The position numbers and the translations under genes are program-made. A stretch of 64,000 bases of DNA. Source: Otis tarda (taxonomy: Eukaryota > Chordata > Aves > Otidiformes > Otididae). Positions 1-14,600 of the stretch are shown here, in pieces. Location of the stretch: assembly GCA_026413225.1 (NCBI GenBank), contig CM048553.1, forward strand, positions 129,398,190-129,462,189, written 5' to 3'. Numbering within the stretch: position 1 is the first letter of the stretch; each line of letters begins with the position of its first letter. The notes under the pieces were generated by a model. That model had not been told where the DNA came from. It made no database searches and saw only the letters and a list, made by a program, of their open reading frames with translations.

Positions 1-2551
1 GTATGAAAGTTTGAGCCTTCCCATGATGAACAGCTGCTGTGCAGCTTCCTTATTACTACTATTTGAGTTTGGGAACTGAAATTGTACTATTTATGCCACA
101 TCTTCAGTATGTTTTGCCACTGGTTGAACATAAAAACAAATTCTGTTGTCCATAACTTATATGACCATATTGCAGTGTCTGCAATGGCAGTACAAGTCTT
201 TGGGCAAATGGGAAGTCCTGGCATCCTTACGTGGCTGCTCCCTTTGATGGTTCCCTTTAAAACCAGAATAGGCAAAGACAACTTTGTTGTGAAAAGCCTT
301 CTATTGGCAAAATAACAAAATCAAATTTAATCTTTCAACTTGTAGAGGTAATTCCCCACCTGCGGGGTTCATTAACTCACAGGCAGACCACAAATTCAAG
401 GAACTCACTTTTCAGTGGTGCTGCAATACACATCAGCATCTGCCCCATTGTGATGTCTCTCTTTAACCTTGCTTAAGAGTACAACACCGTATTCTGTAAT
501 TCTATGCTCCCTACAGGGATGGCATTCCCCACTCGATTCCCATTACTGGGTTGTTAGAACACTGTCTCTTCCAGTGCATGACATTTAATATACACTGCTG
601 TTGCTCTAGTCTCTCAGGCAGCACCTTCATGGCTCCTGTTCAGTGCACTGCTTCTCCACCAGCTGGCATCATTCCTCACTGAAGGACAGGACTCCCTCCT
701 CCAACTATGCTTCTTCCATCCAGTCTCTGATGATTAAAGGACCTGGGTCAGTCTGAGTCATTCCTCTGCCATATGCAGCTCCTGTCATTCTCCTGTCTTC
801 CATCAGGAAGATGAGTGAGTTAGTGGAGCAGGAATTCTTCCAGTTCTGCTAGTTCTTCTGGCTTCCGAGTCTTTGAGAATCCTGCACTTACTGGGGTGGG
901 CATGTGATTCTCCAGACTTTCATATATCACGATATCGTCATGAACCTTTTGTATCTCTTGAGTTTGTTTTATTTCATATTTCTACTAGCATATCATTTTT
1001 GAGTTCACATTTCAGTTTTACGTCTTTCATCTCCCAAAAGAGCTGTAAAATATTTTCTTGCCTTTTCTTTTTCTTGACAAAATCCTTAGTTACTGAGTTG
1101 ACATGGATCATTTGAAAAGCTCGCCACACAACAAAAACTTATCTTCATTAATACCAGTACGTTACTGTTTCAGGGCTAATGACATAGCTGTCTTCTCAGA
1201 ATATATGACTTCATGTCATGGAGACAGAGCTCTGCGACTCTCCTGCCCTTCACACGGACACAGGAGTGTAACATTATGTATGAGTTGTACTCATAGGTTC
1301 CACAAACAGCACAACTAGCAGTTCCTTCTTTGGAAGTCTAGTACAGTGTTCAGCTTAGGGACAACATAGCCTTCTTAAAAGACAGAACACTGCTTAGTTT
1401 TAACTGCAGGAAGGAAACACTTGCAAAAAAGGACATCAACTAGTTACACCAATGTCTTTCTTTTCTAAACTCTCATTTTCCTGTAGCAGTGAACCTGGCA
1501 AGTCTAACTTCTTTGGTTCACTATGGTGTTCTAATTATTCCAGTTCCAGCTTCTGAAAAAAATTTGATCTTTGTCTTTTAACAATTCCAAAGTATCTATG
1601 GAAGACAGGCTTATGCTGAGACAGGGTTTGTCCTTACTTGCTTTCCTCATGGCCCCAACCAAAGTATCATTTCCATACAATGCAGATCACCAATGACATC
1701 AATATTAATAAATTACTAGAGTAGCCCCATACCTACCACAGCTGTGACTAAGAGACAAATATTCAAAAGTCACTACGATATGTATGCACTTCGCTACCTA
1801 ATCAAGTTTTTAATTTTGAGATATAATTTCAAAATTAGGGTATATCATTCACATTTTAGCAAAACACAGTATTTTCTATTTTTTTCTTTTAAGTTTATTA
1901 ACAAGGATTATAGGAAACAGCCAATACACTTAAAAACCTTTCACAAAGTTTTCCATCCATATATAACTGAAGCCTGCTGTTACGTTTTTCACTACTGTTG
2001 TACATGAGGTACCTATATACAAACTGGCAAAAATTGTTCTGTCTTTGTCTCATAGTTTATGAGACTAGTGAAAAAACACTGGGCCTGCAAGGGAAAGTAA
2101 TACATAATACAGGCAAAGAAAGATGTATTTGAATACCCCAAAGCACTTCATTATTGACTACTCTTTCTGTGTCAAATTTCAAATGCGCAATATCCAGTTA
2201 TTTTGGTTGAAAATTAAAGGATATCATAGAAAACTAAAGAATCTACAGTTTTCTGTCTTTCATAATTAAATACAGGTTAATATTTTTCCTTCAACTTTAA
2301 AGAAATATTCACTCAGGAAAGAAACTGAAGTAACCATGTACCAGATGTAAAATATTCAGAAAAGATTAAAAATAAGAAATGAGAACTGAAAATTATCTAC
2401 AGAAGTTGCTGTTGAATGCTTATAAACATACACTTAAATTCTATTCCTTAGAGTTGCTAAATCATAAATAATTCCAGAAAGTATTTAAATAATCATACCT
2501 TTTTGCTATAAAAAGCCTAAACATATTGTAAATAGGAAGAAAACTCAGTAC
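1..2551 (-). other. TRPA1 intron 19 (partial), no recognised content
   Basis: Inside the gene, downstream of the last exon found. I looked on the minus strand for the S1-S2 loop, S2 and S3 coding segments and saw none. AT-rich unique-looking sequence without a recognised repeat. A short or diverged exon could have been missed. Confidence 0.6.
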
Positions 2552-2699
2552 CTCATATTCTAATGGTCTTGCTTCATAGATCTCTGTTCCATTCAAATGT
2601 CTTCCTGGCTGTATGTGAGTGACCAGAAGAGTCAGTGGGATGAGACCGAGAGAATATATGCCTAAATTCATCAGATGTGCTCGAAATCCATAAGCCATC
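2552..2699 (-). CDS. TRPA1: TRPA1 coding exon 19 (residues 717-766), S1 and first outer loop
   Basis: Acceptor CAAG|G, donor GAG|GTACTG, phase 2 in and phase 0 out. MAYGFRAHLMNLGIYSLGL starts S1 (about 718-743), matching human LAYGFRAHMMNLGSYCLGL. An N-glycosylation sequon NGT at 753-755 aligns with human N747. The second human sequon (N753) is absent. The next exon would lie below coordinate 1. Confidence 0.95.
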
Positions 2700-5600
2700 C
2701 TTGAAAATAAGAATGTTAAATTTACAAATTTAGAAGAGCATGCATTCAAATGTAACAGCCAACAATGTTTTCAAGATGAGGAAATAAACATTTCTTAAAA
2801 CGTCCTTTTCTGATTAATGTGTTCATTGAGCTTTATGTGGACAAAAGTGTATTGGCCATTGAGAAATACTCTTCCTTCTCTTTTTAACTCTGCAATCCTA
2901 GTATATATTTTTTGCAATAAAGCGGAAACAGAGATAGTAGTTGTCTTTGCTTTAAATATCAAAGAATCATTACTAAATGTTAAGCTACATTTTATATGGT
3001 AAAAATCAGCACATTCTAAATATGCTTGTGAGATGTTATATGGAAAAGACATTTGCTTCAGTCAACGCTATAAATATGTACATCTTAGTAAACAATTCTC
3101 AGGCACAATAGCCTTCATTCTGACATGCAATGTTGTATTTTATGTACATTAAAATACACCTACACCTACCATTTCATAAGCAAATACTCTTTACACACAG
3201 GGTGACTGAGTAGCTCCATGCGATTGTGGCGTACCATGGCCTACAAAACAAGAAAGCAGAAGGATCAAACTTATCTAGCTAAGTGATGGGCTCACAAAAC
3301 TGGCTAGGTCACCTTCTCTACTTGAATATTAGCCTAAAGAAAAGAAAAATGTCTGTAAGACATTGCAAAGTACTTTTGTTTTTGTACTCTGGCCCAAAGC
3401 TATTACTATCTTGCCTTCTCTGCCTACTGAGGCACCCATCTTCTCTTGTACTGCTCTGTTAGTCTACTTCAAGCTCTAAAAAAATGTGCAGATTATTGCC
3501 GACTACACCTGTGCAATGACCAAGCTTTTCTAGTTACATTTAATGAGTAAATACTTATTTATTTATTATTAGACAGTATATGAAGTCTAATTGCCAACAG
3601 AAAGCCCCAAAAGTAATCAAACTAAGCCAGAAAGTTTGTTCTGTAAACATTTTCTGACAGAGAATACAAGAACAGACCGGCAATGTGAAAGAACAGCAAA
3701 ATCTGGTTTAGGCACAGAAAGTATTCTGCAGTTGGCATATGAAAAAATCAGTTGTCAGGTTTTTCAATGCCTTACATCCCAGTGCCCGGACACTACAATG
3801 ACTGAGTATGGTTTTCTTTGATGCATTACCTGCACTTAAAGCATATTCTCTTGAAACATTCATAGTCATTTAAATAAACTAAGAATTTTTATTTAAGCCT
3901 AAAAGGAATATTACTTATTACTTAGACTGTAAGAACTTTGGCCTGTACTTCATTCCAATATATTTTAAATATACAGAGTTATGGGCTTTGGAGAAGAAAT
4001 ATTACAGTGAAAAATTCAAACCGCATGATTTAACCTAAAGCAAGACAGCATGGAATGAAGTCAGAGTAAAATAAAGAACTTACATTTAAAGTGGTAAGTG
4101 GTTCATAGAAAATGTCTTCACCTTCCTTTAGTTTCTTGTTAAGTGTCAGGGGACACTGAAGATATCTGAAGTTATATTCAATCTGAATAATAAACATACA
4201 CCAGCATTTAAATGTGCTGAAATTTTATAATCTAAGACTGAGATAATGTGCTTAATTTAAAATAGGGTATCCTTTAGGACAAAAAAAAAAGGCATACTGT
4301 GTCCAAGTAATTAGAATACTGATGTATACTGATCATTTGTTACTCTGCCAGTGAACGCATGCCATCAAGATGCACATCAGTGACTGTAAGATGATTAAAC
4401 AAAGAGTCATTTTGAATTGTAAAATAAAAAGTATACATTCCCTCTTAAAATACTACAGTTTTAAAAGGTCATTCTCAAAACAGAGGGAGGTAGATTGAGA
4501 TTAGATATTAGGAAAAATATTTTTACAATGAGGATGGTACAGGTTGGTACACTGGAACAGGTTGCCCAGAGAGGTGGTTGATATCCCATCCCTGGAAATG
4601 TTCAAGGCCAGGCTGGACAGGGCTCTGAGCAACAATGATGTGCCTGCTCCTTGCAGGGGGGTTGGACTAGATGACATTTGAAGGTCCCTTCCAACCCTAA
4701 CCATTGTATGATTCTATGATTCTATAACTGTAATTTGTTTTAATGTTGACTTTCAAGAAAAGCTTGTATCTAAAAGTTACGTGGCTTTGATTACACAACA
4801 TAAAGAAAATGTACAGTAGCAGAAAATTTGCAAGTTTTCAGTTAATGATGTAGACATAATCCAATGTAATAATTGATAAGGTTGTTTTCAGTATGGTTTT
4901 AAAGGTAACAACTGTAGAACATTCATGCCTCCTCAGCATCGTGAAAGCAATCTACTGCTTAAGATTTTGGCCAAGAATTTTAAAAAAAGCAGTATTGTAC
5001 TACTTATGATGGCATGCTTTTGATAGGCATAAATAGATATGTTTTCTATCACTGTTATTTTGAAATATCCATAACCTCTGATACCCAGCTTGATTGCAAG
5101 AATTAACACAGCAAAGATAAAGCTTATAGATCGCTCAAGTTTAATGTTATACTTGTTAAAATGCATAAGCATGATGATTACAGAAACTGAACTGCAGAGC
5201 CATTTAAAGCCCAAAGAAGCAAAAAAGAGAATTAAATCAGTGGCTTTGCTAAACAGATAAAGAAAGAAAGACTAATAGTTGAAGATTGCTAGTATCTGAT
5301 TAAGTCATTTCTAAAAGACTTCCTAATACTGAGGAGTTTTTTGCCAAATATATATCAAAGGCATTGATTCAAATACAGTTACTGGTGAATAACTACTGAA
5401 TTATTAATAAATCAAGTTAAAATACTGGCGGATTTCAATTCACCAACTATAAAACTACAATTATTAACAGTTAATAGAATTTAGTCCAACATTAGTAGCT
5501 AAAAGCCAAGCTGATGATTTTCTAATTTAATTATTATCCAAACAATGTACTGCTGCTAACATATAGTCAGGCACATTGTGACACAATTCCATCCTAGGAC

Positions 5601-8600
5601 CACAAAATGTACTGTCTTCATAATTTTTTTCATCCACTTACATAGAAGTCTCGACTTGTCTTTTCCTCTGAAGACTCAATTATGCAGTTGTCCAAAACCA
5701 GCTTTGCAGATGAACAGAAAAGCAAAATAAAGTGATACAGATAACATTCCTCAGAAAGAATACAATGTTTATACCTGAAGAAAGTGACCTTCAAATACAA
5801 CAGTCATCTAACAGAAGTGATGACTCAGTCAGATTTTATGGTGTATGTTTTGAAGACAAAAAACTCCAGACTTTACATGCAGGAGTTAAATAATGAAACT
5901 ATGCAGTTTACAAGGCTACCTGCTAGTTTACAAGTATAAAATGTGAAGTGTTTATGAATATGTACAAACCAAGTCACTTGCTATTTTAATAAAAAGCATT
6001 TCTGTATTGTCATTTAATAGTTGGCTCAGAAGGTGAAAATACCTCAAATGGTTTTGAACCCAATTCTCTTCTGACTTTCATCACTTTTAAACTCCTTTTT
6101 ATACTACTTTTATACTCTTATAACTCCATTGACCTCAGGAAGCTAAGAACTTTTTCTAATACTAAAGAAATTAAACTAACCAAACTGAAACTATCACTAA
6201 GACAAATTAAATGAATTTGTGAATTTATATTGTTTCTATTTTATAGTAATACGTATCGGTGATGACAGCATTAGAAAAACAATGATAAATGATGCAACAT
6301 AACTAAGGTGTTTTTGTGCAGTCATTTCTTTAATCTGTGCAGAAAACTTACTTTAAATGAATCAGGAAGATATTCAACCATTTCCAGCAAAGGACACTTA
6401 TTGGCACTAGAATAATGAGAAAATGTCACAACAGCTTCTTCCCATCTGCAAAAATGAGTAGAGATAATGGAAAGTTAATGAGTTGCTTCTCTTTTAAATT
6501 AACTACATTTAGATTATTTGAATTTTATCTAATATATTATCTCATAAATCACAATATGTAAAGTTTACACACAGAAAATCAGCTGTTTGGGGAGTAACTG
6601 AGTAACATTCTGGATGCTTCTCTAAGAATGATTCATGTTTAATTGTTATCTATTAAATATAAATGTTTCAACTCTGCTAAGGCCTTCTAAAAAAAATATG
6701 AAACTTGAACTGGAAACTTAAAGCTGGAATCTTGGGTTACAAGATAAGGTGAGTAATAATAAACACAGTAAAATACTAGCAGTGTTCCTGCAACTCTTAC
6801 CAAGACCTGTGATCATTAGGCAATGGTGCAACACTTCTATTCCTGAAGACGGGCTTCACTATATTGTAATATAAAATATTCTAAACTGCAATTGAACTGC
6901 CACGTTTTTAAATATTTGCAACACCTAAAACAACAATTTTAAATTAAATCTCTTGAATGGTATCGGTTGTATGTGCCAGACCAAAATTATGTATGTAAGA
7001 GGGAAGAGAGGGAAGGATTATTTATTTCTAATGGCTTCTACATGTTGGGTTTTTTTTTTTTAAATCTGAATACTCAATCTAATATGGAAAACAATATGCC
7101 ACTTATCTGATGTTCACTACAAATATGCCAGGTTTTACTTGCTCTCATTAGAACACAACATAATCTCTGTAATTATAAAACATGTACTCAGTTTTACTTA
7201 TTAAGCTACAGGTTTTCAGAACTTAATCTCAGTTAGAAAACAAAACAATGGAACATAATAATGGAAAATAAATTCAAAAAGCACTTTCTGTGTATCTTAC
7301 CTTTTGTGCAAAATGACAGCAGACACTACATCTTTTCTCCTATTGTGTATTGCTTCATGGAAAAAAGAAGCTACTGCTTTGTTGAACAATATTTTCGCAC
7401 CATAGTCAAGAAGTAACCTTACTGCTTTTGCATGTCCTTCTCTTGCAGCCAGGTGCAAAGCTGTGTTCTGTGCAGAAAAGTAGTACAGTAATGCATCCAT
7501 GAGAATAATTAAAAAAAAAAAAGTTTACATATTTCAGTCTTTTCCCACACTGAAAAGCCACATGCTATTCTCAGTTGCAAGTCCTGAATACTTTTACTAC
7601 CAACATTAAAAAGCTTAATGGAAGCAAGTTGGAAATGGAATAAAGCAATGGAATAGTTCTTTAAAATGAACACCCTATGTTTCTGATCAAGGACTGTTAG
7701 ACAGGTTCATATAAGAGGTCTCCAATCCAGGAAATGGATTCTGTCTTGATCCAACAGATACTGCATTTGTCCAAACTTCAGAGCAAGACAGGAGCAATAT
7801 CTGTTGCATATTGCTGTGCAGAACAGATGGATTTCAAACAGTATGTTAATAAGCTATAGTTGATATATTTTTAAAAATCTGTATAAGCTCTTTAAATTCA
7901 AAATTACCAATGTTTGTACTACATTGTTAAAATACTCTTGCATTGCAAAGGGACCAGGAGGGACATGTCTAACATACTGAATATTTTATATTTTCTACTA
8001 GGCTATTCACTTTTTTTTTTTCCACATAAGAACTGGATAACAATTGCAGCAATCATATTAATCGAAGCAATAAACTTTAACAGTGGTGAAATATAAAGAC
8101 TTTAAATCTGCCACAAGGAAATATTACACATGTAATGCACAGTGGAAAACTACTAACAGCATGCTGCTGATGTTTGGTCTAGAAGTAAGAGCAGACAAGA
8201 AACAAAATAACGCTATGTGAACACATACCCCTTCTTCATCCACTCTGTCAGTACACTTCACATTAGTATCCAGAATGATCTGCATTGTGCGAGTGTATCC
8301 TCCGAAGGCAGCATGGTGCAGGGCTGTCCAGCCTTTATAATCACTTACATTTAACAGTACAAAATTAGTAATTATAAATGAAAAACTGTTTATAAATTTA
8401 AAGTAAATGTAATCACCTCCTTACTTAACTCAAACATATTTTCTTTGGCATGACTACTGCAGAGAGGACCATGCTTTCTGTCAACTATTATGTGATTATC
8501 AATGCATCATTCAGAACGAAAAGGTTCAACTCAATAACAGTATTTGGGTCTCACTCTCTCTTTCTGTACATATCTGGATTGTGCCCATTTTCTTTTACGT

Positions 8601-11600
8601 CCCTTTAAAATGACACAAATACTTGCAATATTCTGTTACTAATACTTGGCAATGGACATGATCATGGTTGTATTATGGAATTTTGCATTTAAAGAAAGTG
8701 AATATACAAAACATTATAAGCACACAAATCTATTCCTATTAATATCACTTCACCTTACTGTAACGATACTCATGAAGGCTTTTATCACAAAGAACCTATC
8801 AAGACATTTATTTTAAAAATGCCAGATTGAAGTCTAAACTAAGCCTACATACATACATATATGTGAACGCATACATATACTTTTATTTTATGTGTGTGTG
8901 TGTGTTATCATCTCTACCCTTGCTAGGTGTACTTGGGTTCCTCACTCCAAGGTGTAGCTGCAGGGGACTTGGAAACACAAGACTTCAAAGTTAAAGCTCT
9001 AGACTACCTTGGAAACAGGACTCTCAACTTTTGGTAGCTTTGGCTCCTGGCTTTACAGGTGTGAAGCTGTAAGTTTTTGTGGAGCTGCCAATGATATGAG
9101 GATCTTTGACCCGAAACCAGGACTTAAGAGTGCAAAACAAGTTGCCTGTGACCCACAAATTCTAAGAAGTCCTACTCAGGCCTATAAGTGAAGCTGATGT
9201 GATTATAATATTTTCAAACCAGTATTTTTTTCCATCAGAAGGTTCAATATTCTTCTCTCAGTTGGATGTAGAGAAACCTCAGTTTCCCCAACATCAGAAG
9301 TCTTGCTTTACAGCTAGTCATGATTCTATGTGCCAGGCTGGAGCAAGGCACAATCAGCTTAGTTTTACAAATATTTTATAAATATGCTCTTATATTGTAC
9401 ATTTATATTTGTACAGGTTAATATATTAAATATTTTAATATATTGTATTTATATTTATATTGTATTAACTTCCCAGCAGATGGATGTAAAATGTAGGGTG
9501 ATAGTTCTTTTTCACCTTAATGAATGGAAATGTGTATACTTACCAGAGAAAAAGAGCCCCTCTCTTCAGAAGAAATTGAACTACCTTCTCATGACCATTC
9601 TGCGCTGCCAGATGAAGAGGAGTCATTCCCTTCTTATCACCTTCATTCAAAAGTCTTGTGTCTTTCATATCTCTTATAAGTCGTTGACACGTATTGATGC
9701 GCCCATAGCTTTGAGAGATAAACATAGACATTAATGTCAAAAAAATAGGTATGGAAAAAATGGCATTGATTGCACTGCCTAGACTACACTACTAACCTGG
9801 CAGCAAAGTGTAATGGTGACTTCTTGTCCCTGCTCTTAGAGTAGATGGAAACGTTGAGGCTGAGTAAATTATTTACAGAGAGGGCCACACCTTGTCTGCA
9901 TGCATAATGCAATGGAGTGCATCCTTCATTATCTTCATCCACTACAAGATTTTTAATATGTTCCATCTGTTACCCCCCAAAAAAAAAAAACCCAAAGCAC
10001 AGAATTATATTTATATCACTAATGCTCCACAGCTTCTAACAGCTTGTAACAATAGCATTAATACTTTAAAACAATATTTAAAAATAAGAAACAAACTTTA
10101 GGAAAAGGAAATTTAGCAACAATGAGCATTTAATGTCTGCTGATTTGTGGATCATGATGTTTTCAAACAACTAGTCTTTAAAGAACAGAGCAGTTTGCCA
10201 CTCTGCACCCTTACTGCAATTCATCCACAGTACAGGTATAATACAGGAGATTCTTCTTGGATGCCATTCAACCACAATACTCATTGCTGTCAGCAGAAGG
10301 CTTGTATAGAATGTAAGGGTAGTCTATAGTCTGAATGCAGTAGCAAAACTTTTGGCTGTCAAGAACCATCAGTTCACTGGTTTACAGTGTAATTTTATTT
10401 CCTCCATTTCTCTTTTTCATCTTCACTTCCCTGTTTTTCCTCTGTTGCCTTGTCTAACACTATTCTATGTATAGTCTTTCTTAAAATAACTAAAAATCTC
10501 CTCTCCCGGTCTGCTCCAGTCCTTTGTCTGAATTATTATGACCAATAATTAGAAAGTCCACACAGACAACTGAGAGTTATCAGTCTGGTGTAAAATTTAT
10601 TCTCTACATCTGCTGAAAAGGGAGATTAAATCCATTCTGCGTTACTAATCAAAGTTGTTTACAGATTTCAGCAGATGTTTTAATATCAGTTATACTTGAT
10701 TCACATTTCAAAGGTTGTTTCTGGAGCTCTGGAGGCTAGCAAATTTAACACTTTCATGTGAGCTTGGCCTCTAGCAATACAAGTGCTTGACTTCAGCATA
10801 ACCAAATACAAATCCATGTTTGAAACCTTTTTAAAAACTAAATCCAAGACTTCATTACAGTCCAGTCCAGAGAAAGCTCCTGTAGAATATGCTGTAAGCT
10901 ATTTTAAGTCCTAGAGCTTGACTGAATATGAGCACATCCCCTAGCTTTACTGCATGCAAACTGGGAAAACAGAAGTTAAAAGTTCTGTATTTTATTGCCT
11001 ACCTCTTGAGCTATTCAATCCCCCAACAGCAAAATAATTTATGGGATTATGTTATTCCTTTGCCTGGCAATAAGAAAACTGTATTATTGGCTTTGAAATG
11101 TTTTCATGAGAGATATGTACCTCTTCAAACTATTTTCTGTGACACTGGGCAACTTAACAAGTACCACAAACTTTTACAAACATTCCAAAATTAAAAGGTA
11201 GCTGGTTTTTTTCTTTGCATGTTCTAGTAAGGATAACAGAAAGACATAAGTTGATTCTTACAGTACCTGCAGAAATTTCTCATTCAGATGCTGTAATCCG
11301 CCAGGCTGCAATACCGTCAAATGCAAGAAATTCCGACCAAGGTGATCTTTTAATGACACATTTGCTCCTAGATAAATACGGAAAAAAATACCAGCAACTT
11401 CAAAACTGCTGGCCCCTGGCACTAATTGCTGATGTTTAAGACAAAGGAACAAATGTTGAACAAATGTGTTGATAAATCTATAAAACAACAAATATTTTTT
11501 CAAGTCAACATTATAACATTTAATTTTACTTACAAAAAAACCCCTGCTGACACTCACATTCCATTCTTATCTCATGTATGTATGCATTTTATATTTCATT

Positions 11601-14600
11601 GCAGGACTAAGATTTATGTGGGGCCCTTATATTCAGAAATACTGAGCACCCACAAATCAAGAGGTAATTTAAAAATGCAGATGATCACCTCTTCTAATCT
11701 TTTAAAATTGTAATTTTGTTACAGCTTCAAAACCTATTACAGGGCTTATTAACAAAAGCAGTTACATTACTATTAACAAGAGGAAATATAGTAACAATAA
11801 TTAGCTTGCACCAAAAGTGTAGCAATTGAAGGATTCAGCTCAAACATTTTCAAGGTGACTGATTATATAAAATCAAAGGTAACACTTGAAATATGGGCTT
11901 TAATATTTAAAGACTGACTGCTGGTACGAAACATGACTTTGTGTAAGTGGTGTACTTATTCCACAGTTCTGCTCACTTTGTGAACTGCTAAGGAATGCAG
12001 TAACAGTACCACCTCTACCTTGAGAAGCATGACACATGGCACACACATTTTTCTCAGCCTGACTACTCTGTATTAAAAAGGGTGAAATCATGACACTAAT
12101 TCTTCCATTATCTCAGGGGACATCAGCACCATGCAGCTGTTTAGTTCAGCTGCTCCTGGACCACATGCTGAAGCACTGAATTGAAATTGAGAGGGAAGTT
12201 AGATAGAGTTTTAACATGTATGAAACCTGCTCAAGGGAAGTATATCATAGGTGTATACACCTTTTTACCTTTTGAGAGCAGTAAATTCACTATTTTCCAT
12301 GATGCACAGGAAGTGGCCAACAGAAGCGGGGATCGACCTTCTATGTCAACACTATCAATATTAGCCCCCTGCAATAAAGAATTTCAAGTTTATCATGAAT
12401 AATGAATAAATAAAATTTTCAAATGGTACTGCCCTTTATAAGCATAGCAGAATTACAGGCATTCTTAGTAACTTCAGATGCTCCAGTTAAGTAAATATTC
12501 AATATACACATTACATCTCTATATAAAACTACTATATTTTCAACTATCAGCTACAGCTCAGTCATCTACGCATATAAATTTAGGTGCCTAAATAACAGGG
12601 GCTTGCTTCTAGGTAAACCGAACTCACAACTCATGATCTTTTATTAGGGTACCCTTACATGCATTTAAATACTCAAAAGATATAATTCTAACTTGAAAAT
12701 ACTGGGGTTGAAGCTCTGGAAAAATACAAAAATTGCAGCCCTTTTGAAAGATGTGGCCTTACCTATCAAACAATTACCAGAACAAGGCCATTCTGAACCT
12801 CTATGCTATATGAATACTGTTTGAGCAGCAATGCATTCAGAGATTAGTACAGTTCTATCTGTATAGCTTGATCTATCTCAATTTTTATTCTTCATCATAA
12901 GCTATGAAAGCCAACTTAATTTTGACTCCAAAGTAAGTGTATCAACAGAAGACACATTTTTATTCTCCAGATTCAAGGGATTTGAAACTATCTTCCTTAG
13001 GGGAAGCACAAGAACTGGAATGAGATATTCTGGCAAAACCCCAGTTTTGCTGTTCTGTCTATTTTTGCACAAGATGCATGTTTGCCAGGACAGTATAGTC
13101 ACTGTGGTCACAGTATCACTATAAGCATATCGGCAAAATACTATGAGCATATCTATATAAAAAATCCTGCCAACAAGGGAGTATGAAGATACAAGTAAAC
13201 AAACCAATGAGATGTATGTATATTTTATGATGTTTTAGACATATTTTTTCTAGATACTGAGTTGCAAGTCAAATTAGAGGAGTTGAACGAAGTACACAAA
13301 AAAAATCTATTTATTTCAGATAATATCCAAAGATCATTTGAAAAAAAAAATCAATGAAAGTTTTTCATTAACTTGAATCATCTTTAGGTCCAGTCCTAAT
13401 TTGAGAGAGAAGAATTAATCATAATCATAAGCAATATTTACTTTCTGGGATGGTAAAACCTATAATGTAGTAATAAGAAACATTTAATAAATGTACAGTG
13501 ATTACTTTACCACGGAGAACAGGAAGCTTGCAACATATGTTGATTAAATGTTTGAGAGTAACACAGGCAGGACCCTGTCCCCCGTAACCTTTCTACAAGG
13601 TCAGATAGCCACTTAAAAGTTCTTATTCATCAAGGAAACAGAGACCTTTTTTATCCAAGTGGCTCATCCATTTCAGTGAATACAGGGCAGCAATTTCCAG
13701 CTAATAATGGAATCTTTAATCAACTTCATTACGCTAACGTCATTGTGCAGCCTTCAGCAGCATTCATCATTATTTGTCACAATAAGGAGTAACTTACATT
13801 GCTACATATGTTGCCACATTTACAATAGAGCTGAATTAAGAGTTTGTAAATTTAGTTTGTGAACTCCTTTTACTTTTGCGTTTATACATTAATATAGATG
13901 AAATAAACAGACATTAATGTAAAAAATATGATGCAAATTTTATAAATATCAGTTAGTATTTATACCAATTTAATATTTCATTTTTCTTTTAGGGAAGACA
14001 AAAGGAGAAAAATGAAGTTAATAAAAAGAAGCAAGAGAATGTGTAAAATTACTGCTTATTTACTTTGAATAAGCACATTGCAATAGAATTAAAGGAAGTA
14101 AACTCAGGAAGCACCAGACACCTCTACGCTAAATTATACGATACCACAGTAAAAGATGCAGAGAAATTGCAAAGATACTAGGTAAATCATGAGAACTTTC
14201 TGATTTCGATGTCTTTATTCTTCTTTATAGTTGTGTACATAACTTGTAAATACAATGCTGCCATTCGCATGTACAAACCAGATACTGTGCACCTAATCAT
14301 CAAATGTGACAATGGCCACTTTGAAATTATTGTTAAAGTCATTGTGCTTCTAACGCTTAATTTGCACACCAATTTGTAAGTATAATTTTCTTAAAGCTAT
14401 AAAGTTTTGTAATGTCTAGAAGTTCGGTATATTGAACTAGGTTTCTGTCTTTTGCCTCTTTTTAGGGCTTCAGTTAGCCTTCAGTTATGGCAAACCATAG
14501 CTGTACGTCTCACCAAAACAATAGCATGTACTCATTGCCATGTTATGTTGAGGCCAAATGTAAAATAATGAAAAGCTCTGCAAGAAATAGCTGTGGAGTT

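Noticed and set aside
1-2551. Search for TRPA1 exon 20 (S1-S2 loop and S2)
   Set aside because: No segment matching the expected sequence with splice sites was seen. The minus-strand frame at 87-281 has no resemblance to TRPA1 transmembrane segments.
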